The notes beneath the pieces are model-generated. The model ran no database searches. It was not told where the DNA came from and saw only the letters and a program-made list of their open reading frames with translations. A stretch of 64,000 bases of DNA, from assembly GCF_040718835.1 (NCBI RefSeq), contig NZ_JBFEFG010000274.1, positions 124,001 to 188,000 of the forward strand, written 5' to 3'. Below, piece by piece: positions 9,321 to 18,477 of this stretch. Made by a program: the position numbers and the translations under genes. Origin of the DNA: Bremerella sp. JC817 (GTDB taxonomy: Bacteria; Planctomycetota; Planctomycetia; Pirellulales; Pirellulaceae). Within the stretch, counting starts at the first letter, position 1, and the number at the start of each line of letters is the position of its first letter.

Positions 9321-10226
9321 TTACTTCGAGCGGTTCAACTGGGCCGAGATCGGAAAGTGATCCGACGGGGTATGACCGTCGCGGTTGTTTCGCAGGATCG
9401 AAGCCTTCATAACGTTGAAGTTCTCGGAGACGCCAATCCAGTCGATGCGATCGCCGCTGGTGGCAGAAGGCTTGAATCCGTTAAAGGTGCCTTCTTCAGC
9501 GGATCGCTTCGGAGTCGCAATGCGATACGAATCGCCGAACACCGAGTCTTTGCCTTCGGCCTGGGCGAACATCGCTTTGTAAGGAGCGGAGTCTTCACCG
9601 GCGTTGAAGTCACCGGTCAGCACCAGATCGCAGTCGGCGAACTGGGCAGCCCAGTTGCGGATTTGCTTGGCCGATTCGATCCGGGCTTGTTCACCGCGAT
9701 GATCGAAGTGCGTGTTAACGTACAGGATCGGGCGATCGCTCTTCGACTTCTTATCTTTCAGCTTCACCCAGCTCGCCATCCGCGGCAGGCTGCTGTCCCA
9801 GCTTTTGCTGCCAGGAACTTCGGGGGTTTCGCTCAGCCAGAAGTGGCCACCATCGAGCTTTTCAAAGCGATCGGTGCGAAAGAAGATCGCACACATCTCA
9901 CCCTTTTCTTTGCCATCTTCGCGGGAAGCGGCGTGGACTTCGTAGCCGGGCAGATGCTTGGCGATGAAGTCGCGTTGGAAGTTTAAGCATTCCTGCGTTC
10001 CCAGCAGGTCAGGCGAGACCTCCTGAATCGTTTCGACAAGGAACTCTTTTCGGTTGTCCCAGACGTCGTCGCCATCATTGGCCGAACCGTAACGGACGTT
10101 GAACGACATCACCGTCAATTGATCGGCCGGTTTCGTTTTTGCGTCGGCGTCCGCATCGGAACTGAACAAGGTCGCGGCGGCAATCCCTGCCAGCAAGGAC
10201 AGGGCACAAAGCCAGATCGTGCGCAT
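9321..10226 (-). CDS. Secreted endonuclease/exonuclease/phosphatase-family protein
   Basis: 301 residues. A signal peptide (hydrophobic 4-20) is followed by an EEP (DNase I-like) domain from about residue 36. Motifs: MSFNVRYG (Asn43), GTQE (Glu79, Mg ligand), NTHFDHRG, TGDFNAGE and the terminal SDHFPI with the catalytic Asp-His. This fold hydrolyses phosphodiester or phosphomonoester bonds in nucleic acids, inositol phosphates or sphingomyelin; the substrate cannot be read from sequence. It shares a terminator with rsmA and lies just downstream of the PhoD-like gene on the same strand (93-bp gap), which suggests a shared role in phosphorus scavenging. Confidence 0.9.
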   Translation of the reverse strand: MRTIWLCALSLLAGIAAATLFSSDADADAKTKPADQLTVMSFNVRYGSANDGDDVWDNRKEFLVETIQEVSPDLLGTQECLNFQRDFIAKHLPGYEVHAASREDGKEKGEMCAIFFRTDRFEKLDGGHFWLSETPEVPGSKSWDSSLPRMASWVKLKDKKSKSDRPILYVNTHFDHRGEQARIESAKQIRNWAAQFADCDLVLTGDFNAGEDSAPYKAMFAQAEGKDSVFGDSYRIATPKRSAEEGTFNGFKPSATSGDRIDWIGVSENFNVMKASILRNNRDGHTPSDHFPISAQLNRSK

Positions 10227-10319
10227 TAGCTATCTCATCAACAAATCGCGGGGGGAGGGGGAAGGTTGGATGCCAGAGCTGGGTCGGCGCTGGCATCCTT
10301 ATTAACTGGCCGTTAGGTC

Positions 10320-11906
10320 TTAGGCCAATTGAGCCCCCGGCTTGCCACTTTCAACAACGTACGATGCGCGGGTCACTTTCGGTGCGCCAGGCTTGTCGAC
10401 AAATTCGACCACCTGGTAATCGCTACGCCACTCGGTCGGAGTGACCGTGCAACTGACGTAACCACGCTGAGCGTTGTAGAACTTGACGTACGGGTTCTCG
10501 CGTTTAATTCGATCTGCGTATGCGTCCGACTTCTGCAGGCTGCCATTGCCGCCTGATGAGATCGACGTGCACACAAACTCGGTTCCCATGATGGCGGCCT
10601 TCTCGTCGGAGAAGTTCGCCTTCAGGTCATTAACCCAATTGTTATGGATATCTCCGGTCAAAACCACTGGATTTGGAACTTTGCGGTCTTGCATGAAGGC
10701 CAACAGGCGATCTCGCGAGGCGGTATACCCAGGCCATTGATCCATACTGTAGGCTTGTTTGTCACCCTCCAGGCGATCGGCAGGGGCCATCATCACCTGT
10801 TGTCCCAGGACATTCCAGTTGCTTTGCGAGGCAATCAGGTCTCGCATCAACCAATGTTCCTGCTTTTCGCCCAGCAACGTGTTTTTCGGGTCGAGAGCCG
10901 CCTCGTTCATCGGTTTTAAACCGTCGCCATTCGGCTGATCACTGCGATATTGCCGGGTATCGAGCATCTCGAAGTTCGCCAACTGGCCGTAAGGAATCCG
11001 GCGATAGAGCTGCATGTGCGGCCCCTTGGGCATGCTTCGCTTGCGGAGCGGCATCGATTCGTAATAGGCCTGATAGGCATTGGCTCGACGCAGCAGGAAG
11101 TCGGCTGGATTGACGTCGTCTTCTTCCGAGATGTCCGCGGCGCAGTTGTTGTCGAACTCGTGATCGTCCCACACCACCAACCAAGGGCACTTCGCATGGG
11201 CGGCTCGCAGGTGCTCGTCCGAGCGGTACAACGCGTACCGATTGCGGTAATCGGTCAGCGACTTGATTTCCGAACCGGTATGCTGCCGAACTGCTTTCTT
11301 GTTCTCGCCATATTCGTAGATGTAATCGCCGAGGTGCAGCACCAGGTCGAGGTCTTCCTGAGCCATGTGCTCGTAGGCGGTGAAGTAGCCATGCTCGAAA
11401 TGCTGACACGAAGCGAACGCGAACCGCAGCTTATCGGCCATCACGTTGAACGCCGGCGTCGTGCGGGCTCGACCGGTCGGACTGACCGCGTCGCCACACT
11501 GAAATCGGTAATAGAACCAGCGATCGGCCGGCAATCCGGCGACTTCGATGTGAACCGAGTGCCCCAGTTGTGGCGTCGCCAGGGTTTTGCCCGACTGCAC
11601 GATCTTCCGGAAGCCTTCGTCTTCGGCCAGTTCCCAGGTGACCTGGAACGCATCGTCCGGCATGCCACCACCGTTGATCGGATCGGGTGCCAGGCGGGTC
11701 CACAGCACAAACCCATCCGGACTCGGATCGCCGGATGAAACGCCAGAGGTGAAAGGATCGCTGGCGAAGCTCGCGTTGGTCTTCAAAGCCCCTTGAACAC
11801 ATTGTCCCAACCAAGGAAGCAAGGTGAGGGAACCAGCCCCCAACACAAACTGACGACGGTCCGAAAGAAAGGCTTGGGCAGCCGATTGGAAGGAAGGAGA
11901 GGTCAC
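10320..11906 (-). CDS. PhoD-like alkaline phosphatase/phosphodiesterase, Tat-exported
   Basis: 528 residues. The N-terminus has a twin-arginine signal (SDRRQFVLGAGSLTLL, Arg17-Arg18), so it is exported folded, with its metals. A PhoD N-terminal domain follows (FTSGVSSGDPSPDGFVLWTR, about 52-71). The metallophosphoesterase domain has FASCQ, HLGDYIYEYG, WDDHEFDNN and LTGDIHNNW as metal-binding motifs. PhoD enzymes use Fe3+/Ca2+ and cleave phosphomonoesters and diesters outside the cytoplasm. The start is a GTG with AGGAG nine bases upstream. It probably forms an operon with the downstream EEP-family gene. Confidence 0.94.
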   Translation of the reverse strand: MTSPSFQSAAQAFLSDRRQFVLGAGSLTLLPWLGQCVQGALKTNASFASDPFTSGVSSGDPSPDGFVLWTRLAPDPINGGGMPDDAFQVTWELAEDEGFRKIVQSGKTLATPQLGHSVHIEVAGLPADRWFYYRFQCGDAVSPTGRARTTPAFNVMADKLRFAFASCQHFEHGYFTAYEHMAQEDLDLVLHLGDYIYEYGENKKAVRQHTGSEIKSLTDYRNRYALYRSDEHLRAAHAKCPWLVVWDDHEFDNNCAADISEEDDVNPADFLLRRANAYQAYYESMPLRKRSMPKGPHMQLYRRIPYGQLANFEMLDTRQYRSDQPNGDGLKPMNEAALDPKNTLLGEKQEHWLMRDLIASQSNWNVLGQQVMMAPADRLEGDKQAYSMDQWPGYTASRDRLLAFMQDRKVPNPVVLTGDIHNNWVNDLKANFSDEKAAIMGTEFVCTSISSGGNGSLQKSDAYADRIKRENPYVKFYNAQRGYVSCTVTPTEWRSDYQVVEFVDKPGAPKVTRASYVVESGKPGAQLA

Positions 11907-12228
11907 CGGCGGGGACTCCTAGGCAAAAATGTTGCTGTCAAACAGGGATGTGTTCAGGGTACAGCGAATGCCTTGTCGAACAACCAGCATGCCCGATCCA
12001 GAGACCGATCTCAACACGATCTTCATTTGATTTCGGGGCCCGACATCCTCTTATCCCCCGATAAAACTATTCCAACTATCCCAATCCCTCCCCCATAGTA
12101 CTGGTTTTCCGGGGGCAATTCTGATTCTCAGATACTCCCCCCGAGGCTCGTTTACGTTATCATGAGGGTTTGCCCATTTCGGGGCGGAAAGCGCCATAAG
12201 CTCATTCATAGCCGAAAGTTTGCAAGCC
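11907..12228. other. Intergenic region upstream of the 75-aa gene
   Basis: About 320 bases between the divergent phoD-like gene and the small conserved gene. It has C-rich tracts and no recognisable gene. Both promoters should lie here, but I cannot place them. Confidence 0.5.
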
Positions 12229-12456
12229 ATGCAGTTCATCGAAATGACAGGCAAAGAATTGATGGATGCCTTGCACGACGACGAATTGACTCCCGATGAT
12301 CTGCGAAAGTCGCATATCACCGAGACATCCATCGTGCGCATCAACCGCCAGGGCGACATTGAAGTTCGTCGACCGGAAGGCTGGGATGTTGTGGGTGGAT
12401 TGATCGGCGAATACGAAGGCCGAATTCTCAAGAGCTGTGGTCGCACGTGGGCTTAA
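12229..12456 (+). CDS. Small hypothetical protein, 75 aa
   Basis: Acidic, soluble 75-residue protein starting MQFIEMTGKELMDAL. It has a helical first half rich in Asp/Glu and a beta-like second half (SIVRINRQGDIEVRRPEGWDVVGGLIGEYE). Composition and codon use look like a genuine gene, and the C-terminal part resembles small conserved planctomycete proteins, but I cannot name a family. The ATG at 12229 is preferred to a TTG nine bases upstream. It lies about 70 bp before the ligase fusion gene on the same strand and might be cotranscribed with it. Confidence 0.7.
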   Translation: MQFIEMTGKELMDALHDDELTPDDLRKSHITETSIVRINRQGDIEVRRPEGWDVVGGLIGEYEGRILKSCGRTWA

Positions 12457-12526
12457 GCCCCGTCGCTGGCCTTGCATTTGAATGATTCATGCAAGTACAT
12501 AACCCCTTACTCTCGTCCCATTCCCA

Positions 12527-15500
12527 ATGCACGGCGTCCTGTCGCCGCCTGCCACTGCGAGCCTGGATGCGCTAACGCCGCGTCGCTCGGAACCCAGATG
12601 GCCGTTTGCGAATTGCCAATCGGAGAATGAAAAACTCGTGACTCCAGAGATGCTCAACTCGTTTACCCCTCCCTCGACGAACATCGTGGATCGCTTGCGC
12701 CATCGTGCCGAGCACCTGGGGTCGCAGGTTGCTTTCACCTTTCTGGTCGATGGGGAAGACGAAGAGGTCAAGCTGACTTACGAACAGCTCGACCATCGCT
12801 GCCAGGCGATCGCTGCGGAATTGCAAGCCCGAGGCATGGAAGGGGAGCGTGCGCTGCTGCTGTTTCCGCCGGGGCTCGATTTCATCGCCGCCTTCTTCGG
12901 TTGCCTTTACGCCGGTGTCGTTGCCGTGCCGGCCTATCCGCCGCGCCGCAATCGCAACATGGTCCGCATCCAGGCCATCGCCGACGACGCCCAGGCCAAG
13001 GTCGCCCTGACCATCTCGGACGTGTACGACCGCATGGTCCCGATGTTCGAGGAAACCCCAGGCCTGAAGACGATCGAATGGATCCGAACCGACAAGGTTG
13101 AAGACCAACAGGCCGATGCCTGGAACCAGCCGCGCATCACGGCCGAAACGCTCGCCTTCCTGCAGTACACCTCCGGCTCGACCGGAACGCCCAAGGGTGT
13201 GATGTTGTCGCATGGCAACATGATGCACAACTCGGCGTTGATCTCGTATGCCTTCGAACATACCCGTAGTGTCCGGGCCTGCTTCTGGCTGCCGATGTAT
13301 CACGACATGGGTCTGATCGGCGGTGTGCTTCAGCCAATGCAGATCGGCCAGCCAAACGTGCTGATGTCGCCGATGGCCTTCCTGCAGCAGCCGTATCGCT
13401 GGCTTCGCGCGATCTCGAAGTATCAGTGCAACATCAGCGGCGGTCCGAACTTCGCCTACGAGCTGTGTGTACAGAAGGTCACCCCGGAACAACGTGAAAA
13501 GCTCGACCTGAGCAACTGGGAACTTGCCTTTAACGGTGCCGAACCAGTCCGACCAGAAACGATCGATCGCTTCTCGAAGGCGTTCGAATCGTGCGGTTTC
13601 CGCCGTGAAGCGTTCTATCCGTGCTATGGCATGGCAGAGGCTACGCTCATCATCTCCGGCGGTATGAAAAAGAGCCCGCCGGTAATTCAGGCCGTCGATG
13701 GCTACTCGCTCGATCATCATCAGGTGGTCGACGCCGATCCCGACGACGACGGTGCCCGTTTGATCGTCGGCTGTGGCAACACGCTTCCCGACCAGAAGAT
13801 TCTGATTGTCGAGCCCGATACGCTCGTGAAACGCCAGCCCGATGAAGTCGGCGAAGTCTGGGTTCAAGGCCCGAGTATCGCCAAGGGCTACTGGCGAAAC
13901 GAAGAATCGACCGAAACGATCTTCAACGCGTTCACTTCCGATACGAAGGAAGGTCCGTTCCTGCGAACCGGCGACCTTGGTTTCATGAAAACCAATGGCG
14001 AGCTGTTCATCACCGGTCGCTTGAAAGACATGCTGATCGTGCGTGGTGTGAACCGGTATCCGCAAGATATCGAGCAGACCGTCACGCAGTGTCACGACCT
14101 GATGGAAGGGATGACCGCCGCGGCCGTCGTCGCGGAAGTCGCCGACAAAGAACGCTTGATCGTCGTGGCCGAAGCGCCGCGTGCCAAGCGAAAAGACCTG
14201 ACCGACATCATCGCCGCGATCCGCCGGGAAGTGGCGATCGAACATGAAGTCTCGGTCGATGGCGTCGCCCTGATTCGTCGCGGCTCGATCCCGAAGACTT
14301 CCAGCGGCAAGATCCAGCGACACGCGTGCAAGGAACACTTCCTGACGCATACGCTGCCTGTTTTGGAACGCTGGGTCGCTTGGGACGAAGTTCAGGTCTC
14401 CGAAGAGATTCAACGCGTCAAGCTTCGCCGTGCTCAATTGGAGGCGGCCCGAGCCGACGCCGAAGGTCTGGCGGTCTCCGATCCGATGGTCCGTCAACGA
14501 ACCGTGCAGATGGTGATCGATAAGATCCGCGAGATCGCCAAAGATCGCGGCCGTACGATCGAACCAGAAACCGATATCCTGGAACTCGATCTCGACTCGC
14601 TCGAACGGATGGAAATCATCGCGTCGATCGAAGACCAGTATGGTGCCCGCTTCCCCGACGACATCTTGCCGTCGATGCGAACCGTGGCCCAGGTCGCCGA
14701 TTGCATCGAGATCTATCTCGCGTCGGAAGATATGCTCCCAGCGGCACCGAGCGAGATCCCGCAAGAGATGTTCGGCTTCTCGGCACTGCCCGAGTATCGC
14801 CAGGTTCGCCAGATGGCGGATCAACTGGCCGAACTGGGACTGCCCAATCCCTACTTCCAGATCCTCGACGGCCCAACCTCGGCAACGGCCGTGGTGGAAG
14901 GCAAAGAAGTCATCAACTTCGCCGGCTACAACTATCTGGGCATGGCCGAGCATGACGAAGTCAAACAGGCCGCCATCAAGGCGATCGAAGAACTCGGCGT
15001 CTCGACCAGCGGCAGCCGCTTGATCTCTGGCGAACGAGCCATCCATCGCGAACTGGAAAGCGAATTGGCCCGGTTCGTGGGCGTTCACAGTTCGATGCTG
15101 ATGTCTGGGGGCCATGCCGCCAACGAGACGACCATCGGGCATCTGCTGCGAACCGGCGACCTGATTCTGCACGATTCGATGGCGCATAGCAGCATCATCA
15201 CCGGTGCTAACCTGTCAGGTGCTCGTCGACGACCTTACCCGCACAACGATTGGCGTGAACTGGACGAGATCCTGCACGACATTCGCAAAGACTACCGCCG
15301 CGTGTTGATCGTGGCGGAAGGGGTCTACGGCATGGAAGGGGACGTTTGTCCTTTGCCGCAACTGATCGAGATCCGCAATCGTCACAAGACCTGGCTGATG
15401 ATCAACGAAGCCCACTCGCTGGGAACCCTCGGCAAATCAGGCCGCGGCGTTCGCGAGCACTTCAACATCGATGCCAGCGACGTCGATATCTGGATCGGAA

Positions 15501-15991
15501 CGCTCAGCAAGGCGCTCGGCTCGGCTGGTGGTTATGTCGCCGGTAGCCACGACCTGATCGACTACCTGAAGCATACGGCCAGCGGCTTCGTCTACAGTGC
15601 CGGGCTTTCGCCACCGGCAACCGCTGCTGCACTGGCCAGCTTGAAGCTGCTGGAAGAAAACCCTGGTTGGATCAACAAGCTGCAGCAAAACGCCGAGCTG
15701 GTTCGCGACCTGGCGAAGAAGGCCGGCCTGAACATCGGTGCCAGCGAGCTGTCTCCGATTGTTCCGATCATCGTCGGCGATTCGATGATGACCATGATCC
15801 TGGCTCAAAAGCTGCTGGCAGACGGCGTCAACGCTCGTCCGTTGACTTATCCGGCGGTGGAAGAGTCGGCGGCACGGCTGCGACTATTCGTCAACGCCCA
15901 CCACACGAAGGATCAGATCCGCCAGACGATCAACAAGCTGGCAGCGTTGTGGTCGAAGCTGCAGCGAGAGAATCACGCCAGCACGTCGTAA
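12527..15991 (+). CDS. Trifunctional fusion: fatty acyl-AMP ligase, acyl carrier protein, alpha-oxoamine synthase
   Basis: 1154 residues in three parts. Residues about 45-640 are an adenylation domain of the fatty acyl-AMP ligase type, with P-loop YTSGSTGTPKG (214-224), GMAEATL, and the catalytic Lys595 in KTSSGKIQR. Residues about 655-735 are a carrier domain with the phosphopantetheine serine in LDLDSLERME (Ser691). Residues about 790-1150 are a PLP alpha-oxoamine synthase (BioF/serine palmitoyltransferase fold) with FAGYNYLGM, SGSRLISGER and the PLP lysine in GTLSKALGSAGG (Lys995). The expected product is a long-chain alpha-amino ketone made from a free fatty acid and an amino acid without CoA. 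The first 37 residues look poorly conserved, and a GTG at 12638 with GGAG upstream may be the true start. Confidence 0.93.
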   Translation: MHGVLSPPATASLDALTPRRSEPRWPFANCQSENEKLVTPEMLNSFTPPSTNIVDRLRHRAEHLGSQVAFTFLVDGEDEEVKLTYEQLDHRCQAIAAELQARGMEGERALLLFPPGLDFIAAFFGCLYAGVVAVPAYPPRRNRNMVRIQAIADDAQAKVALTISDVYDRMVPMFEETPGLKTIEWIRTDKVEDQQADAWNQPRITAETLAFLQYTSGSTGTPKGVMLSHGNMMHNSALISYAFEHTRSVRACFWLPMYHDMGLIGGVLQPMQIGQPNVLMSPMAFLQQPYRWLRAISKYQCNISGGPNFAYELCVQKVTPEQREKLDLSNWELAFNGAEPVRPETIDRFSKAFESCGFRREAFYPCYGMAEATLIISGGMKKSPPVIQAVDGYSLDHHQVVDADPDDDGARLIVGCGNTLPDQKILIVEPDTLVKRQPDEVGEVWVQGPSIAKGYWRNEESTETIFNAFTSDTKEGPFLRTGDLGFMKTNGELFITGRLKDMLIVRGVNRYPQDIEQTVTQCHDLMEGMTAAAVVAEVADKERLIVVAEAPRAKRKDLTDIIAAIRREVAIEHEVSVDGVALIRRGSIPKTSSGKIQRHACKEHFLTHTLPVLERWVAWDEVQVSEEIQRVKLRRAQLEAARADAEGLAVSDPMVRQRTVQMVIDKIREIAKDRGRTIEPETDILELDLDSLERMEIIASIEDQYGARFPDDILPSMRTVAQVADCIEIYLASEDMLPAAPSEIPQEMFGFSALPEYRQVRQMADQLAELGLPNPYFQILDGPTSATAVVEGKEVINFAGYNYLGMAEHDEVKQAAIKAIEELGVSTSGSRLISGERAIHRELESELARFVGVHSSMLMSGGHAANETTIGHLLRTGDLILHDSMAHSSIITGANLSGARRRPYPHNDWRELDEILHDIRKDYRRVLIVAEGVYGMEGDVCPLPQLIEIRNRHKTWLMINEAHSLGTLGKSGRGVREHFNIDASDVDIWIGTLSKALGSAGGYVAGSHDLIDYLKHTASGFVYSAGLSPPATAAALASLKLLEENPGWINKLQQNAELVRDLAKKAGLNIGASELSPIVPIIVGDSMMTMILAQKLLADGVNARPLTYPAVEESAARLRLFVNAHHTKDQIRQTINKLAALWSKLQRENHASTS

Positions 15992-16134
15992 GCAATCTGA
16001 TCGCGATTCGCTCCGCGACCAATCGTTGCCAGCGGCAAGATCTTCTGACACGCAGCGTTTCCACATCTTGCTTGGGAAACGCTGCCAACTGTATCGCCGA
16101 TCACGCAGTAGCAACACTTTGGTAACCGCGCACG

Positions 16135-16169
16135 AAAAAAGCCTCGCGAACAACTCGCGAGGCTTTTTC
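16135..16169. terminator. Bidirectional terminator
   Basis: AAAAAGCCTCGCGA and TCGCGAGGCTTTTT pair perfectly around a 5-base loop, with A and T runs at the ends. It serves the fusion gene (rightward) and the outer-membrane barrel gene (leftward). Confidence 0.94.
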
Positions 16170-16197
16170 ATTGGGACTTTCGTGGAAGTCGGAGGGC

Positions 16198-17034
16198 TTA
16201 TCGGTTCAGCGTGAAGCCGAAGGCGACACCCGTCATCGTCATGTCTTCGTCGTTGTTGAAGAATGGGTCACGACCAACACCGGTTCCGATGTACATCGTT
16301 TCCCAGGCAACGTCGATCGAGATCTCGCGAGTGATGTGGTAAGCAGCACCCAGGCTGAATTCACCACCAGCCACACCGGCCGAGTACGAGTCTTGGTCGC
16401 CGCGGAAGATCCAGTTCTGGCCACCGAAGGCTCGAACGGTACCTTCCAGGGTCCACTGACCGCGGTGCGAGAAGATGCGACCGCCGAGCTGGCCCAGCAG
16501 CATGTTATTCTGCACGAAGTTGACCGTGCTGGTCTTATCGTTGAACTGAGCGTAACGCAGACCCATCAAAGGTTCGATGTAGAAACCCTGGTGGAACTGT
16601 GGCAAACGCCAGGTACGGTCCAGTTCGATGCTGTTGAAGTCACCACGGTTCACGCCGTTGTAGGCGGGACCGTCCAGACGCCAACCGCTGATCAACCAGC
16701 CGTGGTTGTCTTCAGTCATGTAACCGACGTCGATACGGTTACCATAGGTGGCGTCGCCGTCGTACGGGCCTGGAGCCACGTCGCTGCGGCTGACGTTCAT
16801 GAACAAACGGTGGTACTCGAAGAAGATCCCCGTGTTCGGATCAATCGTGTCCTGGCCGTACTGTTCGGTGATCGGGGGCGCGAACCATTGGAAATCGTAG
16901 TTTTCCAAATTGACATCGGTGAACGGCTGGTTCGCGGCGGGGAAAACGGTCTCATACTGTGCTTGCACACCGGAAGCGGCCGCCAAATTGGCCACAATCA
17001 CCAGAGCCCACAGTGTTTTACGATAACTCAACAT
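16198..17034 (-). CDS. Predicted outer-membrane beta-barrel protein (BBP7-like)
   Basis: 278 residues with a clear signal peptide cleaved near Ala25 (GVQAQ). The mature protein is rich in aromatic residues and alternating strands, with many Asn/Gly turns, and ends in a strand with a terminal aromatic pattern (GVAFGFTLNR). FFEYHRLFMNVSRSDVAPG resembles the start of barrels of the BBP7 type found in planctomycetes; this family call is from memory of the pattern. It would sit in the outer membrane; no substrate is known. Its promoter lies in the 293-bp region divergent from the TraB-like gene. Confidence 0.75.
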   Translation of the reverse strand: MLSYRKTLWALVIVANLAAASGVQAQYETVFPAANQPFTDVNLENYDFQWFAPPITEQYGQDTIDPNTGIFFEYHRLFMNVSRSDVAPGPYDGDATYGNRIDVGYMTEDNHGWLISGWRLDGPAYNGVNRGDFNSIELDRTWRLPQFHQGFYIEPLMGLRYAQFNDKTSTVNFVQNNMLLGQLGGRIFSHRGQWTLEGTVRAFGGQNWIFRGDQDSYSAGVAGGEFSLGAAYHITREISIDVAWETMYIGTGVGRDPFFNNDEDMTMTGVAFGFTLNR

Positions 17035-17327
17035 GGTCCACTTCTACCTTGTGACTTCCACGGTAATGGTATGGACGACGCCATCTGGCTGATGACGAAA
17101 GTTCCTGCGTTGCCGTTTGTATCGGTACGTCTGCGAGTACTAATTGAACCAGTTTGGCAAACTCTGCCGAAAATTCGGTCTAATCGGTAAATCTCACCAG
17201 GAATTGGCCTTGCAGCACCAAGATTGCTAGCTTTCGCGAATTCTTTTTTCCCTTACCGAAACGATCCGCATATATTGCGAGTAGACTAATTTGGAATCGT
17301 TTCGCTAGCAAGCTGCAAGGAACCAAG

Positions 17328-18215
17328 ATGTCACGCTCTTCTCTGTTCAACTCGCTTAAACCACTTGTTGACCGCCGGCTTTGGACCCTCATTCTCTCGA
17401 TCCTGCTAGCATCGGGTGCCCAGGCCGAGACCGCCCCTGAAACTGACGCTCCGGAGTTCGTCCGCGTTAAAAAGAACGCCGACGATCGCCCCGTCGCCCT
17501 GCAAACGGCGATCGCTCACTACGTTGCCAAAGATGGCGACTTGAAAATCGACCTGGTCGGTGCCGTCCATATTGGTGAAGACGCCTATTACCAGGATCTC
17601 AACAAGCGGTTCAAGGAATACGACGCCGTCATGTATGAACTGGTCGCCCCAGAAGGTACCCGCGTCCCGAAAGGACATAAAGGAACCGGCAGTGCGGTCA
17701 GCGGCCTGCAGAACGGGATGAAGGACATGCTAGAGCTCGAATTCCAGCTCGAGAAAGTCGACTACTCGCCAGACAACTTCGTCCACGCCGATATGTCGCC
17801 GGAAGAGTTCGCCAAAGACATGGCCGACCGAGGGGACGGCTTCCTGCAGATGTTTGCCCGAGCCATGGGTCAGGGCCTCGTTCAGCAGTCCAAGGGTGGC
17901 GCCAACGATGCCGCCATCATGATGGCGTTGTTCTCCAGCAATCGCGCTATCAAGTTGCGTCGATTGTTTGCCTCGCAGATCTCGGACATGGACAACCAGA
18001 TGCGAGCGATCGAAGGGAAGAACGGCTCAACGATCATCTCGCAGCGGAACGCCAAGGCATTCGAGGTGATGGGTAAGAGCATCAAAGATGGCAAGAAGAA
18101 CATTGCTGTTTTCTACGGGGCAGGGCACCTGGACGACATGCACCAGCGACTGCTGAATGACTTCGGCATGGAACTGAAGTCGGTCGAATATCTCGACGCT
18201 TGGAAACTGGAATAA
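17328..18215 (+). CDS. TraB/GumN/Tiki-family protein, secreted or membrane-anchored
   Basis: 295 residues. An N-terminal hydrophobic segment ends in AQA (33), so it is probably exported. The TraB/GumN pattern is plain: LVGAVHIGEDAYY (75-88, His81), then YDAVMYELVAPEG with Glu104 as the second family acid, and YGAGHLDDM near the C-terminus. This superfamily includes the Tiki metalloproteases and bacterial GumN/PrgY proteins, and the conserved His/Glu residues are thought to bind metal. The bacterial function is poorly known. The ATG follows GGAACC at suitable spacing. Confidence 0.85.
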   Translation: MSRSSLFNSLKPLVDRRLWTLILSILLASGAQAETAPETDAPEFVRVKKNADDRPVALQTAIAHYVAKDGDLKIDLVGAVHIGEDAYYQDLNKRFKEYDAVMYELVAPEGTRVPKGHKGTGSAVSGLQNGMKDMLELEFQLEKVDYSPDNFVHADMSPEEFAKDMADRGDGFLQMFARAMGQGLVQQSKGGANDAAIMMALFSSNRAIKLRRLFASQISDMDNQMRAIEGKNGSTIISQRNAKAFEVMGKSIKDGKKNIAVFYGAGHLDDMHQRLLNDFGMELKSVEYLDAWKLE

Positions 18216-18477
18216 CATCCATTTCCAACGCAACATGGCGGGGGGCTCTGCCGGGCAGATTCTGGACCTGAAACGATCAAGGTCGCCCCCCAGCGGATGG
18301 CACTGCTATCACTTCTATCTGGCTTTTCTGCCGGTCGGCCAGCGAACCTTCAAAACTCTTCCGTCAAGCCGTTTACAAAAGAAGTTCGCTTCCTATACTT
18401 GGCTTCACTTCGCTGCCAACCCAGGCGGATCTTCGGGTGGCAAACGACAGATATCTTTTCTTACGAGTGTCGCACGG

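Noticed and set aside
12572..15187. An 871-codon open frame on the minus strand opposite the ligase-ACP-oxoamine synthase gene
   Set aside because: The plus-strand gene has intact catalytic motifs; the antisense frame has none and shows atypical composition.
12229..15991. A larger NRPS/PKS-type biosynthetic cluster around the ligase fusion
   Set aside because: No ketosynthase, condensation, thioesterase or transport genes flank it; the neighbours are unrelated single genes.
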